DNA of 64,000 nt from Gracilimonas sp. (GTDB taxonomy: Bacteria > Bacteroidota > Rhodothermia > Balneolales > Balneolaceae): assembly GCF_014762685.1 (NCBI RefSeq), contig NZ_JABURM010000005.1:1178001-1242000 (forward strand), in the 5' to 3' direction. The notes beneath the pieces were generated by a model. It was not told the DNA's origin. It searched no databases and saw only the letters and a list, made by a program, of their open reading frames with translations. Numbering within the stretch: position 1 is the stretch's first letter; each line of letters starts with the position of its first letter. A program made the position numbers and the translations under genes. Positions 1-9,649 of the stretch are shown here, one piece after another.

Positions 1-2
1 AG

Positions 3-503
3 GAACTTCTGGCCATTGCAGAAAACTATTATGCACAGGGAGATTATGAAAATGCCCTGTATGGGAATGAATTTGAACTTACCTACGGCTTTGATCAAAT
101 AGCCGAAGAATTTCCATGGACGAATGCCGGGAACATTGCCAACTATTATGCGGCTGTATCCAGTTTTGAACTGGGAGATTTAGAAAATGCCCTTATGTAT
201 ATCGAAAACTTTGATGTTCCCGAAGGCATTTTGGGAGTAGGACCGCTTGTTTTCCATGCGAAAATTCATTTGGCTAATGAAAATTATACCGCCGCGGGCG
301 AAAAATTTATCCAGGCCGCCAACTGGAACGTAAATGATGTAACCACTCCTTCTAACCTATATGAAGCAGCTCAGGCTTACTACAAAGCTGAGAATTATGA
401 TCGCGCTGATGAATTAGTGAGCAAGATTATTGATGAATACCCTCAGAGCGATAGATTAGCTGAAGCTCAACGCTTGAAAGGAATGCTTGCCGCCATCAAT
501 TAG
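3..503 (+). CDS. TPR-repeat protein, C-terminal part (5' end outside window)
   Basis: The reading frame is open from base 3, so this is the last 166 residues of a longer protein. It contains repeated helix-pair units with the TPR pattern of paired small and aromatic residues: an AENYYAQGDYENAL-type unit near the start, then AVSSFELGDLENALMY, AKIHLANENYTAAGEKF and AQAYYKAENYDRADELV. This is the look of a tetratricopeptide scaffold, often periplasmic or involved in complex assembly. No catalytic motif is visible. The true start, signal peptide and partner genes lie upstream of the window. A strong hairpin terminator follows the stop codon. Family-level confidence is good; function is unknown. 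Confidence 0.8.
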   Translation, partial: ELLAIAENYYAQGDYENALYGNEFELTYGFDQIAEEFPWTNAGNIANYYAAVSSFELGDLENALMYIENFDVPEGILGVGPLVFHAKIHLANENYTAAGEKFIQAANWNVNDVTTPSNLYEAAQAYYKAENYDRADELVSKIIDEYPQSDRLAEAQRLKGMLAAIN

Positions 504-528
504 ACAACTGACTATTTATTACTGTACC

Positions 529-553
529 AAAAGGCCTCTTGGAGGCCTTTTTT
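529..553. terminator. Bidirectional intrinsic terminator
   Basis: An 8-bp GC-rich inverted repeat (531-538 with 542-549, 3-base loop) is followed by a T-rich run on the + strand and preceded by an A run that serves the - strand. It sits between the convergent TPR and TlpA-like genes. Confidence 0.8.
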
Positions 554-565
554 ATTTTGATGACT

Positions 566-1771
566 TTACTCTGAAGTCAGTTCATCCACAATAGTATTAA
601 AACGCCGCTTAAAACCTTCATAATATTCCACGGTGGCCGGTCCCGTAAAATAGCTGTGAACATATCTGGCATATCCCTCTTTACCCACAAATACCAAAGT
701 AGGGAAAGCCATGATACGGTCAATAAATGGAAATGCATCTGCAGCTAATTTCTTATTCAACTCCCCGCCCAGTATCATGGGATAATGTATACCGAGACGC
801 TCTTTGTAAGTTTTAATTCGGCTCTGACCGTATTCCGGTGAATAATTCGCTTCATAGTTCACAGCCAATATTTCTACTCCCCGGTCTCTGTTCTCTTCGT
901 ACCAGTCTGTCAAATAGCGTGTTTGATCCTGACTGTTTGAACACCAGGTCCCCATAATCTGAATGATCAGCACTTTGCCTTTATAGGAGTCCGCAATAAT
1001 ACCCTCACCGGATAAAGCAGTTAACTTTTCAAAATCAGGTTTAACCTGCTTCCCCTCCAAATCTACCACCTCAAACGGATCTGTTAAGCTTGCATTTTCA
1101 TCATATTCTGCCTCCCATTTTCTGGAATAACCGTCATCTAAAACCAGCTCTCCCTTCCATTTACCATTCTCCCGGGTACCCTTAAATAAAAAGGAATGAA
1201 CCCCGTCAAATGTCGACATCTCTATTTCATTGCCTTCAATTTTCCCTTCAAAAAATCGATAATCACTAACCTCCGTCATGATGGTCCCCGTCACTTTATT
1301 GCCATCCTGTTCAAATAAAGCCACTGCCGGATATTCGTTTTGAGTACCAACATTCACCTTCATACTCCACTTCGAGCCAATCTGAACCGGATCATTTTCT
1401 TCTTCTATATCGTATCTGGGTAACCCATATTCAGCTTCAAAAGAATAGCTTTTGTTGCTGTAATGTTTGACCAGCTCACCCTGCATTTTCTTTTCTCCGA
1501 TTGCCATGCTGAGGGTGATATCAAAGGCAAACATAGGGATGATCAAGCTGTCATTTCGTTGTATAGCCTCCAGGGATGCCCGGTCTTTTCCATTAATAAA
1601 AGTTAGTATAGGTGCACCCGCGTTTTCAGGATAGACCACCTCAAAGGTAAAAGGAATTTCTGCATTTGAATAGACGATGACTCCCTTCCAACTCCCTTCC
1701 CTGGGCGACTGAGCCATGGCGGTTGATTGAGCGACTAAAAATAGAACAAGCAGACTGATTAATTTTTTCAT
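566..1771 (-). CDS. Exported TlpA/thioredoxin-fold protein with a CxxS active site
   Basis: This 401-residue protein has a signal peptide (residues 1-20, ending TAMA-Q), a beta-rich region of about 210 residues of the kind found before TlpA domains in Bacteroidota, and a C-terminal thioredoxin fold from about residue 235. The active site reads GTWCSNS: Cys277 is present, but the position of the second cysteine is Ser280. The conserved cis-proline loop (AFPTLVF, Pro357) is intact. TlpA/ResA relatives are periplasmic thiol-disulfide oxidoreductases. With a CxxS site this one cannot run the normal dithiol cycle, and may act on mixed disulfides, as a monothiol enzyme or as a chaperone-like binder. 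It stands alone, with no cytochrome-maturation genes nearby. Confidence 0.75.
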   Translation of the reverse strand: MKKLISLLVLFLVAQSTAMAQSPREGSWKGVIVYSNAEIPFTFEVVYPENAGAPILTFINGKDRASLEAIQRNDSLIIPMFAFDITLSMAIGEKKMQGELVKHYSNKSYSFEAEYGLPRYDIEEENDPVQIGSKWSMKVNVGTQNEYPAVALFEQDGNKVTGTIMTEVSDYRFFEGKIEGNEIEMSTFDGVHSFLFKGTRENGKWKGELVLDDGYSRKWEAEYDENASLTDPFEVVDLEGKQVKPDFEKLTALSGEGIIADSYKGKVLIIQIMGTWCSNSQDQTRYLTDWYEENRDRGVEILAVNYEANYSPEYGQSRIKTYKERLGIHYPMILGGELNKKLAADAFPFIDRIMAFPTLVFVGKEGYARYVHSYFTGPATVEYYEGFKRRFNTIVDELTSE

Positions 1772-1931
1772 GCGAGAAGATAGAAATTTCGGTAAAAAGT
1801 GCTAAACGTGAATTTTAGCAGGAAATTACCCTAATGGAAGTCAGAGACTTCCTATTCACCAACTTTCCGTCTCCGCTTCGCTCAAGACTTAAAGGATCTC
1901 TGTGCAATCCCAAAATCCCACAAATCTGTGA

Positions 1932-4900
1932 TCACATGTTACGCCGATACTGCCCACCCACTTCATACAAGGCATGAGATATCTGACCAAGTGAAGCTAC
2001 CTTCACCGTTTCCATCAGTTCTTCAAAGAGATTGCCGTTATTGCGGGCTACCTCTTTGAGTCGTTCTATAGCCTGTTTTGCATCTTTTTCATTGCGTTTC
2101 CAGAACTGCTCCAGATTTTCGATCTGCTGCCGTTTTTCTTCTTCGGTAGAACGAATGAGGTCAACCGGTTTTTGCTCAATCTCATCTTTCTTTTCATTCA
2201 GGAAGGTATTCACCCCGATAATCGGGAGCTCACCGCTGTGTTTCTTAGACTCATAATACAAGCTCTCATCCTGAATCTTACCCCGCTGATACATACTTTC
2301 CATCGCACCCAAAACCCCCCCGCGCTCAGTAATGCGATCGAATTCAGTAAGAATGGCTTCCTCCACCAGATCAGTCAGTTCCTCAATAAAATAAGACCCC
2401 TGGTTGATGTTCTCATTCTTGGCCGTCCCCATCTCTTTGTTAATAATCATCTGGATGGCTAAAGCGCGGCGCACCGACTCCTCAGTCGGGGTTGTAATTG
2501 CTTCATCGTAGGCATTGGTGTGCAAAGAGTTACAATTATCATAAATCGCCAATAATGCCTGCAAGGTGGTGCGTATATCATTGAACTGAATTTCCTGCGC
2601 ATGCAAAGAACGCCCGCTGGTTTGAATGTGATATTTAAGTTTTTGAGAACGCTTGCTGCCTTCATACTTATTCTTCATCGCTACGGCCCAAATGCGGCGT
2701 GCAACCCGGCCGATAACTGCATATTCAGGGTCAAGGCCGTTACTGAAAAAGAACGAAAGGTTATGGGCAAAATCGTCCACATCCAGTCCCCGGGCCAGGT
2801 AATATTCCACAAAGGTAAATCCATTGGCAAGGGTGAATGCTGCCTGTGTAATTGGGTTCGCACCGGCCTCGGCAATGTGATATCCGGAGATAGAAACCGA
2901 ATAATAATTGCGGACGTTATGCTCGGTGAAATAGGTTTGGATATCCCCCATCATTTTAAGCGCAAATTCCGTGGAGAAAATACACGTGTTTTGTGCCTGG
3001 TCCTCTTTCAAAATATCTGCCTGAACGGTACCGCGTACCACAGAAAGTGTATCTTCTTTAATTTTCTCATAGGTTTCTTTAGGCAAAAGATGATCTCCTG
3101 AAATGCCTAAGGTAGCCAAACCAAATTCATCGCTGCCGGCCGGGATTTCACCCACGTAATCAGGCTGCTTAACCCCGCGTTCTTTGAAGTAGGCTTTGAT
3201 CTTCTTCTGAGCTTGCTCCCACTTTCCTTCATTCTTCAAATACCGCTCCACTTCCTGGTCAATAGCCGTATTCATGAACATAGCTAAAATCATGGGCGCC
3301 GGACCGTTGATGGTCATAGAGACAGAAGTTTTCGGGGAAGTAAGCTCAAACCCGGAATACAGCTTCTTCATGTCGTCCAGTGTACAAATACTAACTCCGG
3401 AGTTCCCGATTTTCCCATAAATATCCGGACGATAACCGGGGTCTTCCCCGTAAAGCGTTACTGAATCAAAAGCAGTTGAAAGCCGGGCTGCGGGCATTCC
3501 CTCACTTACATAGTGAAATCTTTTGTTGGTTCGCTCCGGGGTTCCTTCGCCTGCGAACATTCGGGTAGGGTCTTCTCCTTCCCTTTTGAAAGGGAAAACG
3601 CCGGCAGTATATGGAAAATAGCCCGGCAGATTCTCTTTGAGTGCAAACTTAAGCTGGTCACCTTTGCTTTTGGTTTTCGGTAGGGCCACTCGCGGGATCT
3701 TCAACCCACTTAGAGATTCCCGGTATAATTTATTTTTAAATACCTTCCCACGAATTTTAACTTCAAACTCATCTTGCTGATACTCTTCATACAGTTCATC
3801 CCACCCTTCTAAAATCTTTTTGGGAAGTATATCAAGCTTCGACAGCCAGTGCTCCCTCATCTTAGTCAGGTTTTCTTGCATCACCGATTTTTCATCGGGA
3901 TTCCAGCTTTCGAGCTGATCGATGGTTCCGGAAACCTGATCTAATTTAGAAGCGGCCTCCACTTGTTCCTCCACCCACTCATGGTAACCCCTTACTGTTT
4001 CAGAAATCTCTGATAAATAGCGGACTCTTTTCCCGGGAATAATAGCTTGAGACTGTATGTCTTCAGCAGGTTCGGGATTTGTATATAGTTTTGTCTCCCA
4101 GCCAATCTCATAATGGTCATTAATCTTATCTACCAACGCTTTAAACAAACGGTTCACACCTTCATCATTAAACTGAGCTGCAATGGTTGGATAGACCGGC
4201 ATGTCTTCTTGTTTGGCGTGCCATGAACCGGTATTTCGTATCATTTGCTTGCGAATATCTCTCAGGGCATCCAATGATCCTTTTTTCTCAAATTTATTCA
4301 GAACAACCAAATCTGCTAAATCCAGCATATTGATTTTTTCCAATTGGGTGGCTGCTCCATATTCACTGGTCATCACATAAAGAGGAATGTCTGTGATATC
4401 AACAATCTCAGTTCCACTTTGTCCAATACCACTGGTTTCTACAATAATTAGATCAAACCCGGCAGCTTTATATAACTCAATGGCTCCAAGTAGTCCTTTA
4501 CTGGTGGCTCGATTTGAAGCTCTTGTAGCCATACTGCGCATATACACCCGATCCGTATCAATACTATTCATGCGAATGCGGTCGCCCAGCAAAGCTCCTC
4601 CTGTTTTTACTTTGGAGGGGTCCACAGATATGATTCCGATGCTCAAGTCTTCAAATTCAGTTAAAAACCTGCGGACAAGTTCATCCGTTAAAGAACTTTT
4701 TCCGGCTCCCCCTGTTCCCGTAATCCCAACCAGGGGAATAGTCTTTGAACCGATCTCAATTTCATTGCCCTTACCATCAAACAGCTTGCCTTCTTTATAA
4801 GACAGCACATCCTCTTTTTCATTTTCGATGGCGGTAAGGGAGCGTGCCAATGCGATGGTATCACGTTTGATTACTTTCTTATAATCCGGCTTGGCTATCG

Positions 4901-5405
4901 TCAAAGGATCAAAATCACATTCTTTCAGCATGAAATTAATCATCCCCTGAAGCCCCATTTCGCTTCCGTCATCTACCGAAAAAATTCGGGTTACGCCGGC
5001 ATTGTGAAGATCTTCAATTTCATCTTCCACAATCACACCGCCACCGCCGCCAAAAACTTTAATATGTCCGGCTCCGTGTTCTTCAAGCAATTCAATCATA
5101 TATTTGAAGTACTCAACATGACCGCCCTGGTAAGAACTGATGGCAATACCTTGGGCATCTTCCTGAATGGCACAGTTTACAATTTCATGTACCGAGCGAT
5201 TATGCCCTAAGTGAATCACTTCGGCCCCGCTGCTCTGTAAAATGCGCCGCATAATGTTAATGCTGGCATCATGGCCGTCGAACAAGCTGGCAGCTGTTAC
5301 AAAACGTATTTTATGCTTAGACTGATAGGGCTCCTGTACGGCCTTAGTACTGTTAGACTTTACAGTTTCCTTCTTCGCTGATGTTAATTTTGTTGTTGCC
5401 GACAT
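1932..5405 (-). CDS. icmF: Fused isobutyryl-CoA mutase IcmF (B12 domain + G-protein chaperone + mutase)
   Basis: The 1157-residue protein combines three modules. Residues 30-160 form a B12-binding domain with the DGHD motif (His45 the expected lower axial ligand) and a glycine-rich FGGGGG turn. Residues 220-480 form a MeaI/MeaB-type GTPase with a P-loop at 227-238 ([12 protein letters not shown]) and an NKFEKKG base motif. Residues 560-1157 form the TIM-barrel mutase with [22 protein letters not shown] and [10 protein letters not shown] motifs. In IcmF, Phe in the GVFPF stretch and Gln in the SGR-type loop replace the Tyr/Arg of methylmalonyl-CoA mutase, which points to isobutyryl/n-butyryl-CoA (or pivalyl/isovaleryl-CoA) interconversion. 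The built-in G-protein protects or reloads adenosylcobalamin. It is monocistronic; length matches the IcmF family. Substrate choice is inferred from motifs. Confidence 0.9.
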   Translation of the reverse strand: MSATTKLTSAKKETVKSNSTKAVQEPYQSKHKIRFVTAASLFDGHDASINIMRRILQSSGAEVIHLGHNRSVHEIVNCAIQEDAQGIAISSYQGGHVEYFKYMIELLEEHGAGHIKVFGGGGGVIVEDEIEDLHNAGVTRIFSVDDGSEMGLQGMINFMLKECDFDPLTIAKPDYKKVIKRDTIALARSLTAIENEKEDVLSYKEGKLFDGKGNEIEIGSKTIPLVGITGTGGAGKSSLTDELVRRFLTEFEDLSIGIISVDPSKVKTGGALLGDRIRMNSIDTDRVYMRSMATRASNRATSKGLLGAIELYKAAGFDLIIVETSGIGQSGTEIVDITDIPLYVMTSEYGAATQLEKINMLDLADLVVLNKFEKKGSLDALRDIRKQMIRNTGSWHAKQEDMPVYPTIAAQFNDEGVNRLFKALVDKINDHYEIGWETKLYTNPEPAEDIQSQAIIPGKRVRYLSEISETVRGYHEWVEEQVEAASKLDQVSGTIDQLESWNPDEKSVMQENLTKMREHWLSKLDILPKKILEGWDELYEEYQQDEFEVKIRGKVFKNKLYRESLSGLKIPRVALPKTKSKGDQLKFALKENLPGYFPYTAGVFPFKREGEDPTRMFAGEGTPERTNKRFHYVSEGMPAARLSTAFDSVTLYGEDPGYRPDIYGKIGNSGVSICTLDDMKKLYSGFELTSPKTSVSMTINGPAPMILAMFMNTAIDQEVERYLKNEGKWEQAQKKIKAYFKERGVKQPDYVGEIPAGSDEFGLATLGISGDHLLPKETYEKIKEDTLSVVRGTVQADILKEDQAQNTCIFSTEFALKMMGDIQTYFTEHNVRNYYSVSISGYHIAEAGANPITQAAFTLANGFTFVEYYLARGLDVDDFAHNLSFFFSNGLDPEYAVIGRVARRIWAVAMKNKYEGSKRSQKLKYHIQTSGRSLHAQEIQFNDIRTTLQALLAIYDNCNSLHTNAYDEAITTPTEESVRRALAIQMIINKEMGTAKNENINQGSYFIEELTDLVEEAILTEFDRITERGGVLGAMESMYQRGKIQDESLYYESKKHSGELPIIGVNTFLNEKKDEIEQKPVDLIRSTEEEKRQQIENLEQFWKRNEKDAKQAIERLKEVARNNGNLFEELMETVKVASLGQISHALYEVGGQYRRNM

Positions 5406-5487
5406 AAACTTAATGACTTAATGTTTGGAAGCGGTTCCACAAGATAAGGATTTGATCAGGGATTATCGATGTTTGATTACGATTAAT

Positions 5488-5525
5488 ATACAGTAGGGGC
5501 GTATTGCAAGACGCCCCTACTGTAT
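5488..5525. repeat. Perfect palindrome, 15-bp stem, 8-base loop
   Basis: Bases 5488-5502 are the exact reverse complement of 5511-5525, with a TAGGGGCG/CGCCCCTA core. It lies between the 3' end of the mscS-family gene and the icmF upstream region. No T-tract follows on either strand, so it is not a textbook terminator. It resembles REP-like dispersed palindromes, but could still end or stabilise the mscS transcript. Confidence 0.75.
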
Positions 5526-5534
5526 CAATACCAA

Positions 5535-6428
5535 TTACAGTATATCTTCAGCGGAATCCGGCTTGGGGTTTTTATATACCAACGTTCTGTGTGGGAAAGG
5601 AATTTCAATTCCTTCAGCATCAAAACGTTTTTTTATGCTTTCAAGTAAATCACAACCCATTAAAAATGCTGACGGAGGGTCTTCAGCCCAACTCCAGGCG
5701 CGTAAATTCACGGATGATTCCCCCATCATTATGACTCTAACCGGTACTATCTCTTCTCCGGCTTCTTTTTCTTCTTCGGTTCTGTTATCAATAAATAATG
5801 GGTGCTTAAGGACTTCCTCTTTCATAATCGCTTTCGCCTTATCCACATCGGAATCATAACTTATTCCCATATCAATCCATTTACAAATCTTGTTGTCTTC
5901 GTAATTTGAATTGACCAATACCTCATTGCTGATAACAGAATTAGGGATAATAATTCGTTTGTTTTCAAAATTTCGGATCACCGTGTGACGGAGGTTAATG
6001 TCTTCTACTACTCCCGACAAATCGGTCCGGACCTGAATTCGATCCGAGATTTTATATGGTTTGAAGAGCACAATAAATAAGCCACCAATCACATTTGAAA
6101 GTGCAGCTTGAGAAGCAAAACCAACCGCTACAGCTAATAAACCAGCCCCGGCTAATAAAGACCCTCCAATAATGCGAAGCGGGGGGATCATATACATGGC
6201 AAAACTTAAACCCGCAATGTAAGTAAGTACTACAACCGAACGTTTAAAAAATATTAAACTGGTTACATCTCCATGGTCTTCCGCTTCCTTATTCCTTTGA
6301 ATAAGTGCATTAAAAACACGGGAAGTTAAAGAAGCTACGATAATGGTCATCAAAAAGATGAAGCCAATCAATAAGGGTAAATGCCAAATTTCATCAATGT
6401 ATGTGCTAAATAATTCTTTCATAGTCAT
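5535..6428 (-). CDS. Small-conductance mechanosensitive channel, MscS family
   Basis: The 297-residue inner-membrane protein has about three hydrophobic helices (roughly residues 15-35, 65-85 and 90-110). A glycine/alanine-rich pore helix (LLAGAGLLAVAVGFASQ) leads into the MscS beta-domain signature GGLFIVLFKPYKISDRI and a PNSVISNEVLVN segment. The family opens under membrane tension and releases solutes during hypo-osmotic shock. The length is close to E. coli MscS (286), so this is a short, simple member. Its ATG overlaps the last 4 bases of the upstream Ig-like lipoprotein gene, so the two are probably co-translated. Confidence 0.9.
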   Translation of the reverse strand: MTMKELFSTYIDEIWHLPLLIGFIFLMTIIVASLTSRVFNALIQRNKEAEDHGDVTSLIFFKRSVVVLTYIAGLSFAMYMIPPLRIIGGSLLAGAGLLAVAVGFASQAALSNVIGGLFIVLFKPYKISDRIQVRTDLSGVVEDINLRHTVIRNFENKRIIIPNSVISNEVLVNSNYEDNKICKWIDMGISYDSDVDKAKAIMKEEVLKHPLFIDNRTEEEKEAGEEIVPVRVIMMGESSVNLRAWSWAEDPPSAFLMGCDLLESIKKRFDAEGIEIPFPHRTLVYKNPKPDSAEDIL

Positions 6429-8077
6429 TCAAATGTAATATTTACTTCGGAGGTAAAACCTTCTTGTACTCGAATACCTCTTTGTACGTAATAGCGTTCA
6501 GGCATGCGATAAGGGATTACTGATCCGCGATCCCATCGTTCATTTCCGTTTTCATCCCGGAATAAAATCAAAGTATAATTAAGAGGAGGTAAATCTGAAA
6601 TAGTTGTTTCAGCATTGAATTTCACGGATTGCACTTCTTGCCCTTCCGGCCCAAGTACTCTTGCAAAATGAGTCATAAACGAATCGACATTGTTAACGTA
6701 TATTTCCAATTCTCCATATTCGGTAGAATCCCATACCTCGGGTTCAAACATCTTTCTTCTCTGCGTAGCCGGATTCCAAGCCAGAAACTGATATTCAACA
6801 CCTTCAATCCATTCTTCCTGAGGGTTAACAATTAATCGATTTTGATCCGTCACTATTTCCGGCCAGTCGTCAAAATCCACTGTCCCTTCAATAACAACAA
6901 GTGAATCAGTAATTTCATTTTGTATTATAGGCGCTGCATAAGTAACAATAAATGGATCCGTTTGTGAGAGTCCGTTTTCACCATTTGCTGTTATAATTCG
7001 CTGGTTTGTGGTGTCTTCCTGAGCCGTTCCGGTAAAACTAAACGGCTCAGTATCAACAGGGTTGTCACTCAAATCAGTAACCCCCTCCGGATTTATCATA
7101 AAGGACTGTCCCTCTTCAAGCGGTGCTTCACTCTGCGTAAATAATACAAATCTCTCTTTCGGGGAAATATACAACGGATAAGCTGTTGAGTATTGATTAC
7201 CCAAAGAATCTGTGATTTCGAAGCGGGTATTGTCTTGAACCTTAATACTCTCGCTAAACCTTAGCCTCATACGATTTATGGAAAATAAACCTACACCTTG
7301 CAGTTCCGGAACCGTAGAGTCTATTTGAGCAGTATATAAAACATCTAAGGTGTCAGCTGATTCTTTTTCAAGTCTTACAGTATCCCTGTAAAACGGATAT
7401 GCCGACTCAATTTCCCGGTCCCAGATTTTATTTCTGTTTCTGTCATCTACCAATACGGGTTTATAGTTCCCTTCGGACAGATATGAAAATTTGAACGCAC
7501 CGGAAGTATCTGTTTGTGCCTGATAAGTAGCCCTTTTTGTTAAATCTATGGGCTCGCGGTATAATAATACCCTTTGGTCAGCAGCACCTCTGCCATTACC
7601 GGCCGTTAATATTTTTCCTGTTATTTCCCCGCTGTCTATTTCATCTCCGGTTGAAATCGCCAAGGCAATTGGACTGGCTATTTTATTACTTCTGGTATCT
7701 GAAATATTTGTGCCGAGTTTCAGAATTACGGTTGTAGAATCCGGAAATGAATCCTCAAACTCTACAATTAGTTTTTTTCTTTTCCATGAAATATCATAAT
7801 TGATACCCAAATCCGGTTCCACGGTAATAGCTTGTCTAACAGTCGACCGATTTACAAACTCATCAAATTGAAACTCAAAAACCCTGCCTTTAAAATTAGT
7901 CGTCCCGGTTTCAGGGGTCGTAAATTCAAGAACAGGTCCCTCCCGGTCAGCAGGTCCACCTGTTGGGGCAATTGGAGTTGCACAAGAAACCAACGCAACA
8001 AAAATCATTGACCCTAAAATGCAATATAACAATCGGTTATTATTCACGTAAATTGTTTGAAGTTTAAATTTCACCAC
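6425..8077 (-). CDS. Ig-like (Big_5-type) lipoprotein
   Basis: This 550-residue protein carries a signal peptide with a lipobox (LVSC, Cys at about residue 32), so it is probably anchored in the outer or inner membrane. After APTGGPADREGP comes a Big_5/SbsA-type Ig-like domain (about 45-140), then a carboxypeptidase-regulatory-like beta sandwich with LSEGNYKPVLVDDRNRN (about 150-230), and a second Big_5-like domain with LRFSESIKV (about 250-345). The C-terminal region holds another LFRDENGNERWDRG unit. The DxNxNxxWD segments look like calcium- or turn-forming loops. This arrangement is common in Bacteroidota-type genomes, with no known function. It shares a 4-base overlap with the mscS-like gene. 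Confidence 0.7.
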   Translation of the reverse strand: MVKFKLQTIYVNNNRLLYCILGSMIFVALVSCATPIAPTGGPADREGPVLEFTTPETGTTNFKGRVFEFQFDEFVNRSTVRQAITVEPDLGINYDISWKRKKLIVEFEDSFPDSTTVILKLGTNISDTRSNKIASPIALAISTGDEIDSGEITGKILTAGNGRGAADQRVLLYREPIDLTKRATYQAQTDTSGAFKFSYLSEGNYKPVLVDDRNRNKIWDREIESAYPFYRDTVRLEKESADTLDVLYTAQIDSTVPELQGVGLFSINRMRLRFSESIKVQDNTRFEITDSLGNQYSTAYPLYISPKERFVLFTQSEAPLEEGQSFMINPEGVTDLSDNPVDTEPFSFTGTAQEDTTNQRIITANGENGLSQTDPFIVTYAAPIIQNEITDSLVVIEGTVDFDDWPEIVTDQNRLIVNPQEEWIEGVEYQFLAWNPATQRRKMFEPEVWDSTEYGELEIYVNNVDSFMTHFARVLGPEGQEVQSVKFNAETTISDLPPLNYTLILFRDENGNERWDRGSVIPYRMPERYYVQRGIRVQEGFTSEVNITFE

Positions 8078-8207
8078 ATCTTAAATAATGTGTTGGATAT
8101 TTTTTTAATGGCAACTAAGATAATCATAAATAAGGCCGGATTTAACCTCTTTTACCCCAGGGTATTCATTTTTCTTACAGGAGGATAAATTTCATTATAG
8201 ACATTAA

Positions 8208-8240
8208 ATAAAGGCTTTCTGATTCTCGGAAAGCCTTTAT
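8208..8240 (+). promoter_or_regulatory. Hairpin in the pncB leader (terminator/attenuator-like)
   Basis: A perfect 12-bp stem (8208-8219 with 8229-8240, 9-base loop) is followed by a T-rich stretch and ends 11 bases before the pncB ATG. The opposite neighbour is divergent, so this is not needed to end a converging transcript. It may attenuate or stabilise the pncB mRNA, or stop transcription arriving from elsewhere. Confidence 0.6.
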
Positions 8241-8251
8241 ATTTTACAGGC

Positions 8252-9649
8252 ATGATTTTAGAAAAACCAGCTCTCTACACCGACCTCTACGAATTGACTA
8301 TGGCCCAGGGATATTTTCTTTCCGGCCGCTATAAACAAATAGCTAATTTTGATTATTTCTTTCGAAAACTGCCGTTTGAAGGCGGTTATGTTATTTTTTC
8401 CGGTTTGGGCGATCTGCTTGAAATCATTCAAAATTTTCGGTTCCACCCCGATGAAATCGAATACCTGAAATCAGAAGGTTTCAAAGATGACTTTCTGAAA
8501 TATCTCAAAGACTTCCGTTTTAAAGGCAACGTTTACTCCGTAAAAGAAGGGGAAACGGTGTTCCCGAATGAACCGGTTCTGAGAGTTGAAGGAACCGTAC
8601 TCGAAACTCAGATTCTGGAAACAGTTCTGCTTAATACCTTAAATTTTTCCTCTCTGATAGCCACTAAGGCATCCCGTATCAAGCAAGCAGCCGGAGAGAA
8701 ATCTGCCGTCGATTTTGGTTTACGAAGATCTCAGGGACTCGGTGGTTTGCAAGCTTCTAAAGCAGCGATCGTCGGGGGTATGCAGGGCACTTCAAATGTT
8801 TTGGCGGGTAAGCTTAATAATATCCCTATTAATGGGACCATGGCCCATTCATGGGTGCAATCTTTCGAAGATGAACTCACGGCCTTCCGAACCTATGCAA
8901 AATATTATCCGGAAGCCTCCATCCTTTTGGTAGATACCTATAACACCTTAAAGCAAGGAATTCCAAATGCAATCAAAGTGGCCAAAGAGCTTGAAAAAAA
9001 AGGCCATAAGCTTATTGGCATACGATTAGACAGCGGTGATTTGGCCTATTTTGCACGTCAAAGCAGAAGGATGCTGGATGAAGCCGGACTGGAGTATGTA
9101 AAAATTGCAGCTTCTAACCAGTTGGATGAGTATCTCATTAAGAGTTTGCTGGACCAAGGAGCACCTATCGATTTATTTGGGGTGGGCACAAAACTGGTAA
9201 CAGCATTTGATGATCCGGCTTTGGACGGTGTGTATAAATTGAGCGCCATCAACGGAAGTCCCACTTTGAAGATTTCTGAAAATGAAGAGAAAATCACCTT
9301 ACCCGGTTCAAAAAAAATTATTCGATATTTTAATAAAGACGGTTCATTTTACAGTGATGGCGTTGCTCTTGAAAGTGAATCTGAACCTGATGCCATTTAT
9401 CACCCATATATCTCACACAGATCTACAGCTGTTGCTCATTTAGAATCTGAAGAACTGTTACAAAAAGTCGTTGATAAAGGAGAGGTGTGTGTTCCGATCC
9501 CTTCTGTTCAAGAAAGTGCCGACTATGCGCGTGAACGTCTTTCGAAACTAAATGGCGAGCATAAACGCTTTGATAATCCCCACGTGTATAAAGTGGGATT
9601 GAGCAAGAAATTGCGTGAATTGAAAATCGAACTCATCAAAAATGCATAG
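8252..9649 (+). CDS. pncB: Nicotinate phosphoribosyltransferase
   Basis: This 465-residue enzyme converts nicotinate, PRPP and ATP into nicotinate mononucleotide, the Preiss-Handler entry into NAD. The N-terminus (ALYTDLYELTMAQGYF) is typical of the family. His199 in GTMAHSWVQSF is the expected phosphorylated histidine. LLVDTYNTLKQG and IRLDSGDLAYFARQ form the phosphoribosyl-binding barrel, and GVGTKLVTA follows. The length fits the Bacillus/Thermoplasma-type group. The start is the ATG 11 bases behind a hairpin. The stop overlaps the pncA gene, giving a two-gene operon that turns nicotinamide into nicotinate mononucleotide. Confidence 0.93.
   Translation: MILEKPALYTDLYELTMAQGYFLSGRYKQIANFDYFFRKLPFEGGYVIFSGLGDLLEIIQNFRFHPDEIEYLKSEGFKDDFLKYLKDFRFKGNVYSVKEGETVFPNEPVLRVEGTVLETQILETVLLNTLNFSSLIATKASRIKQAAGEKSAVDFGLRRSQGLGGLQASKAAIVGGMQGTSNVLAGKLNNIPINGTMAHSWVQSFEDELTAFRTYAKYYPEASILLVDTYNTLKQGIPNAIKVAKELEKKGHKLIGIRLDSGDLAYFARQSRRMLDEAGLEYVKIAASNQLDEYLIKSLLDQGAPIDLFGVGTKLVTAFDDPALDGVYKLSAINGSPTLKISENEEKITLPGSKKIIRYFNKDGSFYSDGVALESESEPDAIYHPYISHRSTAVAHLESEELLQKVVDKGEVCVPIPSVQESADYARERLSKLNGEHKRFDNPHVYKVGLSKKLRELKIELIKNA

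Noticed and set aside
1836-1852. 7-bp hairpin downstream of icmF
   Set aside because: Stem is short and no T-tract follows, so it was not called as a terminator.
2032-3101. Three + strand open frames (66 to 166 codons) opposite icmF
   Set aside because: They are antisense shadows of the mutase gene, without domain patterns of their own.
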